Positions 35,970-45,294 of a stretch of DNA of 64,000 nt are shown here, in pieces. The notes under the pieces are model-generated. The model saw only the letters and a list, made by a program, of their open reading frames with translations. It did no database searches and had not been told where the DNA came from. The DNA is taken from assembly GCA_023458555.1 (NCBI GenBank), contig JAEWYS010000001.1:124001-188000 (forward strand), written 5' to 3'. Position numbers and translations under genes: made by a program. Source of the DNA: Bacteroidota bacterium (GTDB taxonomy: Bacteria > Bacteroidota > Bacteroidia > Cytophagales > Cytophagaceae). How positions within the stretch are numbered: position 1 is the stretch's first letter; each line of letters begins with the position of its first letter.

Positions 35970-37109
35970 TTAGGAAAGCCGGTTTTTATAATCGTCATAT
36001 CCAAACTCTTTTACAAGCCTGAATTGATTATTACTATCCATTATGCCAATATAAGGATGTGCTACACCATTGAAAGTCGTTGTTTTAACCATGGTATAAT
36101 GAATCATATCATCGAAAATGACTCTGTCACCGATTTTAAGTTCCTTATCAAAGCTCCAGTCTCCCATATAGTCGCCGGAAAGACAGCTGTTTCCTCCCAT
36201 ACGATAAGTTGGCTTGCCCGCAACTTCGTCAGTAGCTCCGAGGATTCGGGGCTTATAAGGCATTTCAAGGCAGTCAGGCATATGCGCCGTGAAAGAAACA
36301 TCGAGGATTGCTGTTTTAATTCCTTTGCGTTCTACAATATCCAGAACTGAGCTCACCAGCCAGCCGGTTTTCCAGGCAAACGCGCTACCCGGTTCCAGGA
36401 TAACCTGAACATTATATTTTTCCCGAAACTTCTTTAGTAGTTCAACAAGATGACCGGTATCGTAACCTTCCCGTGTCATAAGATGTCCGCCGCCCATGTT
36501 CACCCATTTTACCTGTGAAAGATAGGGAGCAAAGCGTTCCTCAAAGGCTTGCAGTGTTTTTTCAAGATCATATGAAGAAGATTCACATAATGCATGAAAA
36601 TGTATGCCTTCAATTTCTTCCGGTAGTACCGGGGGCAATTGCTCCACTGTAATTCCCAGACGAGAACCCGGAGCGCAGGGATTGTACAAGGTTGTTTCAA
36701 CTTCTGAATACTCCGGATTGACCCGCAAGCCAATGGATATTTTTTTTCCGGCGGCCTTTATCTGAGGCAGAAAATGGCTGAACTGGCTTAACGAGTTGAA
36801 CGTAATATGCGAACTGTACCGGATTATTTCATGAAAATCTCTGTCTGAGAAACCGGGGGAATAAGTATGCGCTTCGCTATGCATTTCCTCATAAGCAAGA
36901 CGGGCTTCGCTGGCAGAACTCGCTGCTGCGCTGGTAATATATTCTCTGACAACAGGAAATGCGCTCCACATGGCAAAACCTTTGAATGCCAGAATTATTT
37001 CTACACCGGCTTCATTCCTGACGTGCTTGATCAGCTCAAGATTTTTTCTCAGCAATGTTTCATCAAGAAGATAGCAGGGAGATGGTACTTTATTGAAATC
37101 GATATTCAT
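35970..37109 (-). CDS. nspC: Carboxynorspermidine/carboxyspermidine decarboxylase
   Basis: 379 residues. PLP-dependent decarboxylase of the alanine-racemase fold: PSPCYLLDETLLRKNL at the N-terminus, Schiff-base Lys43 in LAFKGFAMW, the phosphate-binding region VKWVNMGGGHLMTREGYD, ILEPGSAFAW, and the late substrate-side Cys in RMGGNSCLSGDYMGDW. It removes CO2 from carboxy(nor)spermidine to give (nor)spermidine. The gene 102 bp upstream on the same strand encodes the matching carboxynorspermidine-synthase-like enzyme, so the pair makes up the aspartate-semialdehyde-dependent route to spermidine. Start at MNIDFNKVPSPCYLL agrees with the family. Confidence 0.95.
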   Translation of the reverse strand: MNIDFNKVPSPCYLLDETLLRKNLELIKHVRNEAGVEIILAFKGFAMWSAFPVVREYITSAAASSASEARLAYEEMHSEAHTYSPGFSDRDFHEIIRYSSHITFNSLSQFSHFLPQIKAAGKKISIGLRVNPEYSEVETTLYNPCAPGSRLGITVEQLPPVLPEEIEGIHFHALCESSSYDLEKTLQAFEERFAPYLSQVKWVNMGGGHLMTREGYDTGHLVELLKKFREKYNVQVILEPGSAFAWKTGWLVSSVLDIVERKGIKTAILDVSFTAHMPDCLEMPYKPRILGATDEVAGKPTYRMGGNSCLSGDYMGDWSFDKELKIGDRVIFDDMIHYTMVKTTTFNGVAHPYIGIMDSNNQFRLVKEFGYDDYKNRLS

Positions 37110-37160
37110 GAAATATTGTAAAAAGAATCAGACAATGATGAATATTTTGCTTTGTAAAAG

Positions 37161-37187
37161 TAAAAGCGAGCAAATGGCCCGCTTTTA
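37161..37187 (-). terminator. Possible hairpin after the carboxynorspermidine-synthase gene
   Basis: AAAAGCG (37162-37168) pairs with CGCTTTT (37180-37186), extended by one more pair beyond a mismatch. The minus strand then reads ACTTTTACAAAGC, a weak T-run. It may only partly separate the two spermidine genes. Confidence 0.5.
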
Positions 37188-37210
37188 GTTATGAACAGAT
37201 GAGTTTATTT

Positions 37211-38404
37211 TTAGAACTCCAGATCTCCGCCATGAATCTCGTGCCATGGTAAACCGTCTTTGGCAAGTTGCTCAAGAAACGGATCAGGATTAAACTCTTC
37301 TACGTTGAGAACTCCCGGTTTTTTCCATAATCCCTTCATAAACATCATAGCGCCAACCATGGCCGGAACTCCGGTGGTATAGCTTACAGCCTGTGTGCCG
37401 GTTTCTCTGTAAGCTTCTTCGTGATCACAGTTGTTGTATATGTAATAGGTTTTTTCTTTACCATCCTTTATGCCGCGTATCCTGCAACCTATAGAGGTTT
37501 TTCCCTTATAGTTTTCTCCAAGATCTCCCGGGTTGGGCAGTACAGCCTTCAGGAACTGGATAGGAACTATTTCAACTCCCTCGTAATTGATAGGCTCTAT
37601 GCCAGCCATCCCGATGTTTTGAATTACTCTCAGGTGAGTTAAATATTCCTGACCAAATGTCATCCAGAACCGGGCTCTTTTCAGAGTAGGAAAGTTCTTT
37701 ACCAGTGACTCCAGTTCTTCATGATAGATAAGATAGGATTCTTTGGGACCTATTTCCGGATAATTCAGAGGCTTATGGATTTCATGAGGCTCAGTTTCTA
37801 CCCACTGACCGTTTTCCCAGTATTTACCTCTTTGTGTTACCTCACGGATATTGATTTCCGGATTGAAGTTGGTTGCGAAAGCTTTGCCGTGATCGCCGGC
37901 ATTACAATCAACAATATCCAGATAATGAATTTCATCGAAGTGATGTTTTGCTGCGTAAGCAGTGAAGATATTCGTTACACCAGGATCAAATCCGCAACCA
38001 AGAATAGCGGTCAGGCCGGCTTTTTCGAATTTCTCCTGATAGGCCCACTGCCATTTGTATTCAAACTTTGCTTCCTCTTTTGGCTCGTAATTGGCAGTAT
38101 CAAGATAGTGCACACCTGTTTCCAGGCAGGCATCCATGATCGTAAGGTCCTGATAAGGTAAGGCTACATTGATCACCAGCTCCGGTCCGAAGGATCGGAT
38201 TAATTTTACCAGTTCCGGAACATTTTCCGCATCGACAGCCGCAGTTTTTATTCTGTCTCCACCCACGGCCTTTGCGATTGCGTCGCATTTTGACTTGGTT
38301 CTGCTGGCAAGCATAATGTCAGAAAAGACTTCAGGATGAGCAGCCACCTTGTGTGCTACCACGGTGCCAACGCCGCCTGCTCCTATGATCAAAACTTTTC
38401 CCAT
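37211..38404 (-). CDS. Carboxynorspermidine synthase-like dehydrogenase (saccharopine dehydrogenase family)
   Basis: 397 residues. The Rossmann motif GAGGVGTVVAHKVA is at 8-21, and the later GCGFDPGVTNIFTAYAAKH segment is typical of the carboxynorspermidine/homospermidine branch of the saccharopine dehydrogenase family. It would condense aspartate semialdehyde with putrescine or diaminopropane using NADPH, giving the substrate of NspC encoded next to it. The conserved C-terminal domain (YTTGVPAMVGAMMF) is complete. Without nspC nearby it could equally be read as a saccharopine dehydrogenase; the neighbour decides the call. On the minus strand TAACTTTG at 38473-38480 could be its -7 element. 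Confidence 0.88.
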   Translation of the reverse strand: MGKVLIIGAGGVGTVVAHKVAAHPEVFSDIMLASRTKSKCDAIAKAVGGDRIKTAAVDAENVPELVKLIRSFGPELVINVALPYQDLTIMDACLETGVHYLDTANYEPKEEAKFEYKWQWAYQEKFEKAGLTAILGCGFDPGVTNIFTAYAAKHHFDEIHYLDIVDCNAGDHGKAFATNFNPEINIREVTQRGKYWENGQWVETEPHEIHKPLNYPEIGPKESYLIYHEELESLVKNFPTLKRARFWMTFGQEYLTHLRVIQNIGMAGIEPINYEGVEIVPIQFLKAVLPNPGDLGENYKGKTSIGCRIRGIKDGKEKTYYIYNNCDHEEAYRETGTQAVSYTTGVPAMVGAMMFMKGLWKKPGVLNVEEFNPDPFLEQLAKDGLPWHEIHGGDLEF

Positions 38405-38580
38405 GTTTCGTCTTTTAACCTCAATAAAATTTAAACTTTCCTTTAAGTATATAGATAAGTAATATGACCGGACAAAGTTAGGGATTCGATTGGATTTTTA
38501 TGGAAAAACTACTTTTAAAAAATTGTGAAATAAAAAAAATCCTGAGCCGGATGTATAAATTGCCGGAGCAGGGGCTGAAT

Positions 38581-39099
38581 TTACTGATCCGGGTCGGCTA
38601 ATGTGCTATCAAGTATCTTTGTTTCAATAATATATCGCTCTCCGATCTCATAGGTTTTTGGTGTGCGCATAAATGGCATCAGGCCAAGTGCAAAACTGAC
38701 AACACCAAGACCACGTCCGGTCCAGTGACTTGCTCCTACATTGGGACCTTCCAGTATAAAATAGGCTCCGTTGATCATAAAAAGAGCACCCAGAGCATAA
38801 GACACGTACTGAGCCTTTGATGCTTTACGAATAACCTGTAAATCCCTTAGCGGGATGGACACAGTTTCCGGCTCTTCTTCATCAATCAACAGCAATGTTA
38901 CTGAGGAAGATTCAATTTTTTCGATCTTGCCCCGGTGAAATACCGAATCACCGGAGGCAATGAACAGGAAATTATTTCCCGGCTTGAAAACTCTAATCCG
39001 GGATTTTTGAGTGTCTTTGATAATTAGTTGATCCTGAGCTGACAGATAGAGTGATCCTGAGCACAAAGCAATGATAATGGCAAGGCTTTTAATCGTCAT
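38581..39099 (-). CDS. Small exported protein with two C-terminal membrane segments, unknown function
   Basis: 172 residues with a signal peptide (LAIIIALCSGSLYLSAQ). The mature part begins with a beta-rich domain (about 20-90: FKPGNNFLFIASGDSVFHRG; IESSSVTLLLIDEEEPETV) followed by two hydrophobic segments near 98-116 (YVSYALGALFMINGAYFIL) and 128-145 (GLGVVSFALGLMPFM). Similar small envelope proteins are widespread in Cytophagia and unassigned. Its start is 31 bp after the E2 acyltransferase stop, so it probably ends that transcript. Confidence 0.7.
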   Translation of the reverse strand: MTIKSLAIIIALCSGSLYLSAQDQLIIKDTQKSRIRVFKPGNNFLFIASGDSVFHRGKIEKIESSSVTLLLIDEEEPETVSIPLRDLQVIRKASKAQYVSYALGALFMINGAYFILEGPNVGASHWTGRGLGVVSFALGLMPFMRTPKTYEIGERYIIETKILDSTLADPDQ

Positions 39100-39130
39100 T
39101 CAGTAGTGCGTAATATTGATTGTATTTTTT

Positions 39131-40432
39131 TTAAAACGGTTTCCGGCTAACGTCAAAGTTTTCCAGATAGTCAGCTACTTTCCGGACAAACATTCCGCCC
39201 AATGCGCCATCGATTACTCTGTGATCATATGAATGTGATAAGAACATCATATGTCTGATGCCAAGGGTATCGCCTTGCGGAGTCTCAATAACCGCCGGCT
39301 TTTTCTGAACGGCACCAAGGGCCAGAATAGCAGCCTGTGGCTGTACAATAATCGGTGTGCCCATTACATTGCCAAATGATCCGACGTTGGATACTGTATA
39401 TGTTCCACCGGACAGGTCATCAGGTGTTAATTTGTTGGCACGGGCTCTTTTTGCCAGATCATTGACCTGTCGGGTAAGGCCCAGCAGGTTTAACCGGTCT
39501 GCATTTTTAATAACGGGAACAATCAGATTATTATTGGGCAGCGCGACAGCTATCCCGATATTTATATCTTTTTTCAGAATAATTTTGTCACCGTCTACGC
39601 TGATATTTACAAAAGGATAATCTTTCAGGCTTTTAATAACTGCTTCGATGAAAATAGGCGTATAGGTCAGCGCCAGATTTTCCTTTTCCATCAGCTGGTT
39701 TTTCCATTTGTTTCTCCAGTGTACAATATTTGTTACGTCAGCCTCGACAAATGAGGTGACATGGGGAGAGATACGCTTGCTTTCAACCATGCGTTCCGCA
39801 ATCATTTTACGCATCCGGTCCATCTCAATGATTTCGACATTGCCATTTGCGGATCTGGCAGGCTTGACCGAAACATCCTCCGGTTTTGATGCGGAACGAT
39901 CCGCTACATATTGAAGAATATCGTTTTTGGTAACCCGGTTATCCTTGCCGGAGCCTTCGATCCGGTCTAGCTCACTGCGGGAAATATTCTCGGTTTGCGC
40001 AATGTTAAGCACGAGAGGTGAATAAAATCTGCCGGAGCCGGAGTGCTTGGGCTTGTCTGATGCCTGATGGCTCTCTGTATCTTTAACGGACTGAAACGAT
40101 TCATTTTTATCAGGTGCTTTTTTTACTTCTTCGGCAATTCCGGAGTCCTTTTTTTCAGCAGGCGCGCTTTTTTTCTCCGTTTGAGCACCCTGCCCGGTTT
40201 CGATAATGGCTATAGGTTTGCCTACCTGTACGACATCTCCTTTCTTTGCAAGAATCTCTTTTATAATTCCGCCCTGAATAGCAGGCACTTCTGTGTCAAC
40301 CTTGTCTGTTGCAACTTCCAGCACTGATTCATCCTGTTCAATCTTATCGCCAACATTCTTTAACCAGTTGAGGATTGTTCCTTCCATTACGCTTTCACCC
40401 ATTTTGGGCATAACCATCTCTACTAGAGCCAT
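39131..40432 (-). CDS. 2-oxo acid dehydrogenase E2 component (dihydrolipoamide acyltransferase)
   Basis: 433 residues. The lipoyl domain occupies 1-78, with lipoyl-Lys44 in VATDKVDTEVP. An Ala/Lys/Pro-rich linker is followed by a peripheral subunit-binding domain near 137-178 (YSPLVLNIAQTENIS; NRVTKNDILQYV), and the catalytic domain spans about 205-433, ending in SHSYDHRVIDGALGGMF with catalytic His404. It transfers an acyl group from lipoamide to CoA. One lipoyl domain and the E-rather-than-pyruvate-type linker fit a branched-chain or 2-oxoglutarate type E2; E1 and E3 genes are not in the window, so the substrate is open. Transcribed from the promoter at 40466-40495. Confidence 0.93.
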   Translation of the reverse strand: MALVEMVMPKMGESVMEGTILNWLKNVGDKIEQDESVLEVATDKVDTEVPAIQGGIIKEILAKKGDVVQVGKPIAIIETGQGAQTEKKSAPAEKKDSGIAEEVKKAPDKNESFQSVKDTESHQASDKPKHSGSGRFYSPLVLNIAQTENISRSELDRIEGSGKDNRVTKNDILQYVADRSASKPEDVSVKPARSANGNVEIIEMDRMRKMIAERMVESKRISPHVTSFVEADVTNIVHWRNKWKNQLMEKENLALTYTPIFIEAVIKSLKDYPFVNISVDGDKIILKKDINIGIAVALPNNNLIVPVIKNADRLNLLGLTRQVNDLAKRARANKLTPDDLSGGTYTVSNVGSFGNVMGTPIIVQPQAAILALGAVQKKPAVIETPQGDTLGIRHMMFLSHSYDHRVIDGALGGMFVRKVADYLENFDVSRKPF

Positions 40433-40465
40433 ATTAATTGAATTTTATGAAGGTCTCACTGTTGC

Positions 40466-40495
40466 AAAATTAAGTTTTTTGCTATTTTGTTCAAC
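40466..40495 (-). promoter_or_regulatory. Consensus promoter of the E2 acyltransferase gene
   Basis: On the minus strand TTG (40493-40495) is followed after exactly 19 bases by TAATTTTG (40466-40473). The TTG overlaps the last codons of cinA (stop at 40491). The expected transcription start is near 40459, about 27 bases before the E2 start codon. Confidence 0.8.
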
Positions 40496-41747
40496 TGTTT
40501 TGTGTTAATCTTTGTATTAAAAGCCCAAATATAGCCGCTACAGTCTGTTGTATATTTGACTCTCTTGTTCCGGTCAGATTTAATTTTTTTGTTATTACCC
40601 CGGTTGCATCGGCACAGGCAATCCATACCGTACCTACCGGTTTTTGCGGAGAACCGCCGGCTGGTCCGGCAATGCCACTGGAGCTCAGTCCTATACTGGT
40701 ACCAATCCGGTGACGAACTCCCCGGGCCATTTCAATGACGGTTTGTTCACTCACAGCCCCGTATTCAGATAGCGTAGACGCTTGCACATCAAGCATGTTT
40801 ATTTTTACTCCATTCTGGTAGGCGACTATGCTGCCCCATAAATAAGCAGAGCTGCCGGCAACAGAGGTGAGAGCAGCAGCAATAGCGCCGCCGGTACAGC
40901 TTTCAGCTGTTGATATTGTCAGATGATTCTGAAGCAGCAGCTGGCCTACAGCTTCCGGAAGACTTACATCGGTGTACGCATATATGTATTTGCGGATCAA
41001 CGGCTGGAGGCGGGTAACCTGATTTGCCAGTTCCTTCCGGTTTTTTTCTTCGTTATTGCCGGTCATGGATAATCGAAGAGTAACTTCTCCAACCGAAGGG
41101 AGGTATGCCAGCCGGACAGAGAAAGGGAGTTCTTGTTCCCACACTGCGATTTTCTCTGCCAGAGTAGATTCGCTTATTCCTGTCGTTTTAATGAGCTGAT
41201 GGGTGAGGATACGGGTATTGAACCTGTTCTTCAGCCGCGGAATAATCTGCTCCTGCATCAGAAGCTTCATTTCGTAAGGGACACCGGGCAGGCTGACAAA
41301 TACCTGATTATTTTCTTCAAACCACATACCGGGAGCAGTACCGTAGTGATTGGGTATATACGTACAGTTTTCCGGTAGCCATGCCTGGCGGTAATTGAGC
41401 CCGGTGAGCGGTTTTCCGCGCTTTTCAAAAAATAGTTTTACCTGTTCGAGCGCCTCAGGAAAGAGCTTTAAAGGACGATTGTAATATATCTCCAGCGCAT
41501 TTTTGGTTTTATCATCATTGGTCGGGCCTATTCCTCCCGTGATTATTGCTATAGAAACGCTGTTCTTGACAATAGCCAGTGCTTCCAGAACCGATTCCGT
41601 CTGATCACCGACAGAGATGATTTGGGTTACAGAAAAGCCTTGTTCGGAAAGCAGATTAGCTATATAAGCAGAATTGGTATCTGTAATATGGCCATATAAA
41701 ATTTCATCACCGACAGTTATTATGGCTGCTTTGGTTTCTGTATTCAT
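40491..41747 (-). CDS. cinA: CinA-family protein (nicotinamide-nucleotide amidase)
   Basis: 418 residues, the full two-domain form. The N-terminal MoCF/COG1058-type domain carries AAIITVGDEILYGHITDTNS and IITGGIGPTNDDKTK; the C-terminal amidase domain carries ISTAESCTGGAIAAALTSV, AYQNGVKINML and SSSGIAGPAGGSPQKPVGTV. The C-terminal domain hydrolyses nicotinamide mononucleotide to nicotinate mononucleotide, the N-terminal one ADP-ribose-type substrates; both recycle pyridine nucleotides. The gene starts 33 bp after the S8 peptidase stop, so it may be read from that transcript. Cytosolic. Confidence 0.95.
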   Translation of the reverse strand: MNTETKAAIITVGDEILYGHITDTNSAYIANLLSEQGFSVTQIISVGDQTESVLEALAIVKNSVSIAIITGGIGPTNDDKTKNALEIYYNRPLKLFPEALEQVKLFFEKRGKPLTGLNYRQAWLPENCTYIPNHYGTAPGMWFEENNQVFVSLPGVPYEMKLLMQEQIIPRLKNRFNTRILTHQLIKTTGISESTLAEKIAVWEQELPFSVRLAYLPSVGEVTLRLSMTGNNEEKNRKELANQVTRLQPLIRKYIYAYTDVSLPEAVGQLLLQNHLTISTAESCTGGAIAAALTSVAGSSAYLWGSIVAYQNGVKINMLDVQASTLSEYGAVSEQTVIEMARGVRHRIGTSIGLSSSGIAGPAGGSPQKPVGTVWIACADATGVITKKLNLTGTRESNIQQTVAAIFGLLIQRLTQNS

Positions 41748-41780
41748 ATCAGGAAAATAGTAGACATGACGGAGTTTTAA

Positions 41781-44700
41781 TTATTGTTTGATGAAGGTCC
41801 TGCTGTGCTGAGCTGCTCCGGTAGTTACAATTATCAGATATGTACCGGAAGGTAAGGATTGAATATTGATTTCTTTTGATTTGAACTGTCCGGTCACGGC
41901 TCTTACTTCAGTGCCGGTCGCTGATAAGATACGGATATTTTTTTCTTTATCATCTGCTCCGAAGTCCAGATAGATGTATTCACCGGCAGGCACAGGAAAT
42001 ACACTGAAATTCCCTCCGGCTACGTTCGGTGTAGAAGTTAAGATTTCATATATGACAGGATAATAAAGGCTGGTGCTTTTACTGCATCCGTATTCACTGG
42101 TAAGAGTCAATTTTATGAGTATTGTATCCGGCTCATAAAAATGGTGAATAAAAGGGCTGTTGTGATTAAAGATTTGATCGCCTATTTCCCACATATGGAT
42201 AAAATCCGACGCGTTATTCGAAGTAATCTCGGCGAAGGACTGATTTTTCATATTTAAAACATCGGGCAGCACCGTAAAATCCGGTACGGGTTTTTCATGG
42301 AAAAAGATCGAGGCTACAGCTGTATCACTTTCAAAAAGACTGTCAGTATTGGTGATAAATATAGTTTTCGGGTCATATACATTTTTTAAATGTAAAATAC
42401 TGTCGGAACTCGAGTAATGTTCATGCCGGAAAGAAAACCTTTTTCCGTTTTCGGGCCGAATGGTCAGCTCAACCGTATCTCCCAGGCAAAAATGGTAATT
42501 CTCTGTTTGAGGAGTCGGTCCTGTATTAAATGATTTGTATTGGATAACAGCCTTTTCTGCACTCTTCAGAAGGTCTTCCAGCGAGGCGCTTCCATGAAAA
42601 GCAAATGCCAGCTTCCTTGTTTCTCCCGGAAGGAGGCCGGGAATTATAGCTCCGGTCAGGTGAGAAACATCGGAACTGTCCGGATGACCGCCGGCGGTAG
42701 TTTTGGATACACCGTTTTTCATGCAGAGAAATTTTTCCCGGGGAGTAAATCCGTCATTGGGATTGATATTGCCAGGCAGGCGGCGACGGTGATCCATAGC
42801 AAAATAGGCAGGTGCTTCATTGGTCAGAAGACTGATCCCTGCATATAAGCCGTCGGGCTTGGGATCGTAGACATATCCGAGCTTGTACCGGTCTGCCCAG
42901 TTTGCCATGTTTTGATCGGACTCATTAATATCCCAGTCTGCAAATATGCCTGCGTACAGTGTATCAATTGTTTGTTTGCCGGTATTTGTCAGATTGTATT
43001 CAATAATATGAAACGTGGACTTATCTTCGGTCAGCCAGCTGTAGCTGTTCTGAACAATGTCGATTCCGATAGGATTCTTCGCGTTCTGATCGGAAAAACG
43101 ACTTTGTGTCTGGAGGTCCGCTACAGAAGAATGTATATACTGAATGCTGTTTAAGGTCTTAAAATCCTGTTTTATTATAAAATCGAATTCTCTTACGCAA
43201 TCTGATACAGTGGAATCATTGATGGCAAGCACCAGTCCGGCTTCATACAGGAGGGGGGTATCATTGAAGCTGAAACCATCTCCTGTTGAGGAATTATTAT
43301 CAACATAGCCAATACGGCCTGTGCTGCTTACTGTTACCCCGGTTGCTTCGGTTTTTACGGTAATCCAAGAAGGGTTTAACGTATGCTCGATGTATTGATA
43401 GTCATAATAGTCATTGTCCTCAAATTGTATCCTGAATGTAAGAGGAAGATCTGTGCCCGGATTCGATTTCAGAACCAGCAGGAATGGATGATCATGATTG
43501 TTTTTTTTCCCCATAGTAGGGATGGACCCCGGGGAATAGGAGTCCTGAAGTATTTCAACATTGGGAGATTCGGAGGAAAGAGTGACTTTGCACTCCGGTG
43601 AAGTAGGAGCAAGGTAATTGGTTATATTGATGAAAAGCTTTACCGTATCGCCGGAATAGACGAAATTTCCATGCTCATTGCTGAGAGAGGAGGTTGTAAC
43701 ACGGATGGAGGGAATATTCTGCGCAGTAAGCGCTTTATACATATTTAGCCGGCGTCCGATTTTTTCTTTGTAAGCATTGTTTTCCGGAAATGTATCAATA
43801 ATATCCCCGGTTACGCGTAAACGTTCCATAACCTGAAGGGCTGACAGGTTGGGAAATTTTGCCCGGATAAGCCCGGCAGCCCCGGCTACCTGCGGGGCTG
43901 CATTGGATGAACCGGAAGTCTTGGAATAGGAGCCATTGTTGGAAGTGCTGTATACTGCTCTGCCCTGTGCACAGAGATCGACCGTATGATGATAGGTTGC
44001 TGTGGTATGCTTTATATCAATATGACGGTTGTATTCCGGCGAAAATATGGTATCGCAGGAAGTCACCGACAGCACATTGTTGTATGAGGCTGGATAAAAG
44101 GCTTCGTTTTTACCTGAATTTCCTGCCGCAGCAACTACAACTACATTATATTCCAGAACTACATAATCAATGATATCCTGTGCCATTCGGGAAAAGCTGC
44201 CGGTCCGTCCCCAGCTGAGATTTACCACTCCGCAACCCTGATAGGCTGCGTAGACCAGGGCGTGATAACCATAACCAATCGATCCGCCCAACGAGTCGGC
44301 AGAAGCTTTGATAGGCATATATTTGCATTTAAAACCGGTACCGGCAGTACCGGTCATGTTGTTGGTAGTGGCAGAGGATATTCCGGCTACTATGGTACCA
44401 TGCTCATGCCCTTTGGCATCGGGATCGTTGTCATTGTCTCCGAAATCCCAGCCGTTGATATTGTCTATATAGCCGTCATTGTCATCATCTACACCTGGGA
44501 TTCCGCGGGCTTCGGCAATATTGTATTTCAGATTATCCTTTAAGTCTTCGTGGTTGTATCTCACTCCTGTGTCTATAATGCCGATCACAACATTGGTATC
44601 TCCCTGAGATTCTCCCCAGGCATCAAAGGCCTGATACCGCTCGAGGTAAAATAAATCTTTCCCGTTCTGTACCGCAGGATCATCGGGTATGACAAGAATT

Positions 44701-45137
44701 TCATCAAGGTAGTATGGTTCTGCATAATCGAGGTAGAAAGAGTTGTCCAGTTTCTTTACAATTGCATGTACAGAAAGTGGGCCGGTATATGTTATTTTGT
44801 AAATAGAAGCGATATTTGGAGTATTGCTGTTTTTTCTCGGGGTTTTGATAAATCCTCTGAAAAAAGGTTCGATCCGGAGAACTTTGATATCCAGTCCCTG
44901 AAAAACAGAAGAGCCTGCGGTAAGGGGAGTAAATAATTCTTCCCCCCTGGCATTTAGTTTCAATACAAAACATCCGGGCTCATAATTGTCTGGCTGTAAG
45001 CTATTCTGTTTTATTGAAGAATGAGAACCGGCTGCAGGCTGACATTGGCCAATGGCAACAAAAAAATACATTAAAAAAAATAGTAATATCGTAAGTCTGG
45101 ACCGCCTCGGTATATCAGGATTCGGATTATGTGTCAT
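41781..45137 (-). CDS. Subtilisin-like (S8) serine peptidase with T9SS type A sorting domain
   Basis: 1118 residues. The signal segment (LTILLFFLMYFFVAIGQCQ) follows a 15-residue basic extension. The triad is complete: Asp189 in IGIIDTGVRYNHEDL, His246 in GHEHGTIVAGISSA, Ser411 in TSGSSNAAPQVAGAAGL, with oxyanion Asn340 in VVAAAGNSG. A propeptide-like region precedes it (about 50-150). Beyond about residue 480 lie beta-sandwich domains, a PKD-like domain near 990-1040 and a type A sorting domain (last 75 residues: FSVFPVPAGEYIYLDFG, INIQSLPSGTYLIIVTTG). Expected to be exported by the T9SS and surface-attached or released. Followed by cinA. Confidence 0.95.
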   Translation of the reverse strand: MTHNPNPDIPRRSRLTILLFFLMYFFVAIGQCQPAAGSHSSIKQNSLQPDNYEPGCFVLKLNARGEELFTPLTAGSSVFQGLDIKVLRIEPFFRGFIKTPRKNSNTPNIASIYKITYTGPLSVHAIVKKLDNSFYLDYAEPYYLDEILVIPDDPAVQNGKDLFYLERYQAFDAWGESQGDTNVVIGIIDTGVRYNHEDLKDNLKYNIAEARGIPGVDDDNDGYIDNINGWDFGDNDNDPDAKGHEHGTIVAGISSATTNNMTGTAGTGFKCKYMPIKASADSLGGSIGYGYHALVYAAYQGCGVVNLSWGRTGSFSRMAQDIIDYVVLEYNVVVVAAAGNSGKNEAFYPASYNNVLSVTSCDTIFSPEYNRHIDIKHTTATYHHTVDLCAQGRAVYSTSNNGSYSKTSGSSNAAPQVAGAAGLIRAKFPNLSALQVMERLRVTGDIIDTFPENNAYKEKIGRRLNMYKALTAQNIPSIRVTTSSLSNEHGNFVYSGDTVKLFINITNYLAPTSPECKVTLSSESPNVEILQDSYSPGSIPTMGKKNNHDHPFLLVLKSNPGTDLPLTFRIQFEDNDYYDYQYIEHTLNPSWITVKTEATGVTVSSTGRIGYVDNNSSTGDGFSFNDTPLLYEAGLVLAINDSTVSDCVREFDFIIKQDFKTLNSIQYIHSSVADLQTQSRFSDQNAKNPIGIDIVQNSYSWLTEDKSTFHIIEYNLTNTGKQTIDTLYAGIFADWDINESDQNMANWADRYKLGYVYDPKPDGLYAGISLLTNEAPAYFAMDHRRRLPGNINPNDGFTPREKFLCMKNGVSKTTAGGHPDSSDVSHLTGAIIPGLLPGETRKLAFAFHGSASLEDLLKSAEKAVIQYKSFNTGPTPQTENYHFCLGDTVELTIRPENGKRFSFRHEHYSSSDSILHLKNVYDPKTIFITNTDSLFESDTAVASIFFHEKPVPDFTVLPDVLNMKNQSFAEITSNNASDFIHMWEIGDQIFNHNSPFIHHFYEPDTILIKLTLTSEYGCSKSTSLYYPVIYEILTSTPNVAGGNFSVFPVPAGEYIYLDFGADDKEKNIRILSATGTEVRAVTGQFKSKEINIQSLPSGTYLIIVTTGAAQHSRTFIKQ

Positions 45138-45294
45138 AAAAGTAAAAAACTTACAGGTGTTGTGCAGGTTGAAATTTTGCTCAAGTTAACATTTTTTTCT
45201 TTTTTGGGTTCTGAATATCAAACGGCGAATACAGGAATCCCTGATAATTGCGGCATTTTAGGTTCTATTTTTATTTCAAAAAACACGTTCTCAC

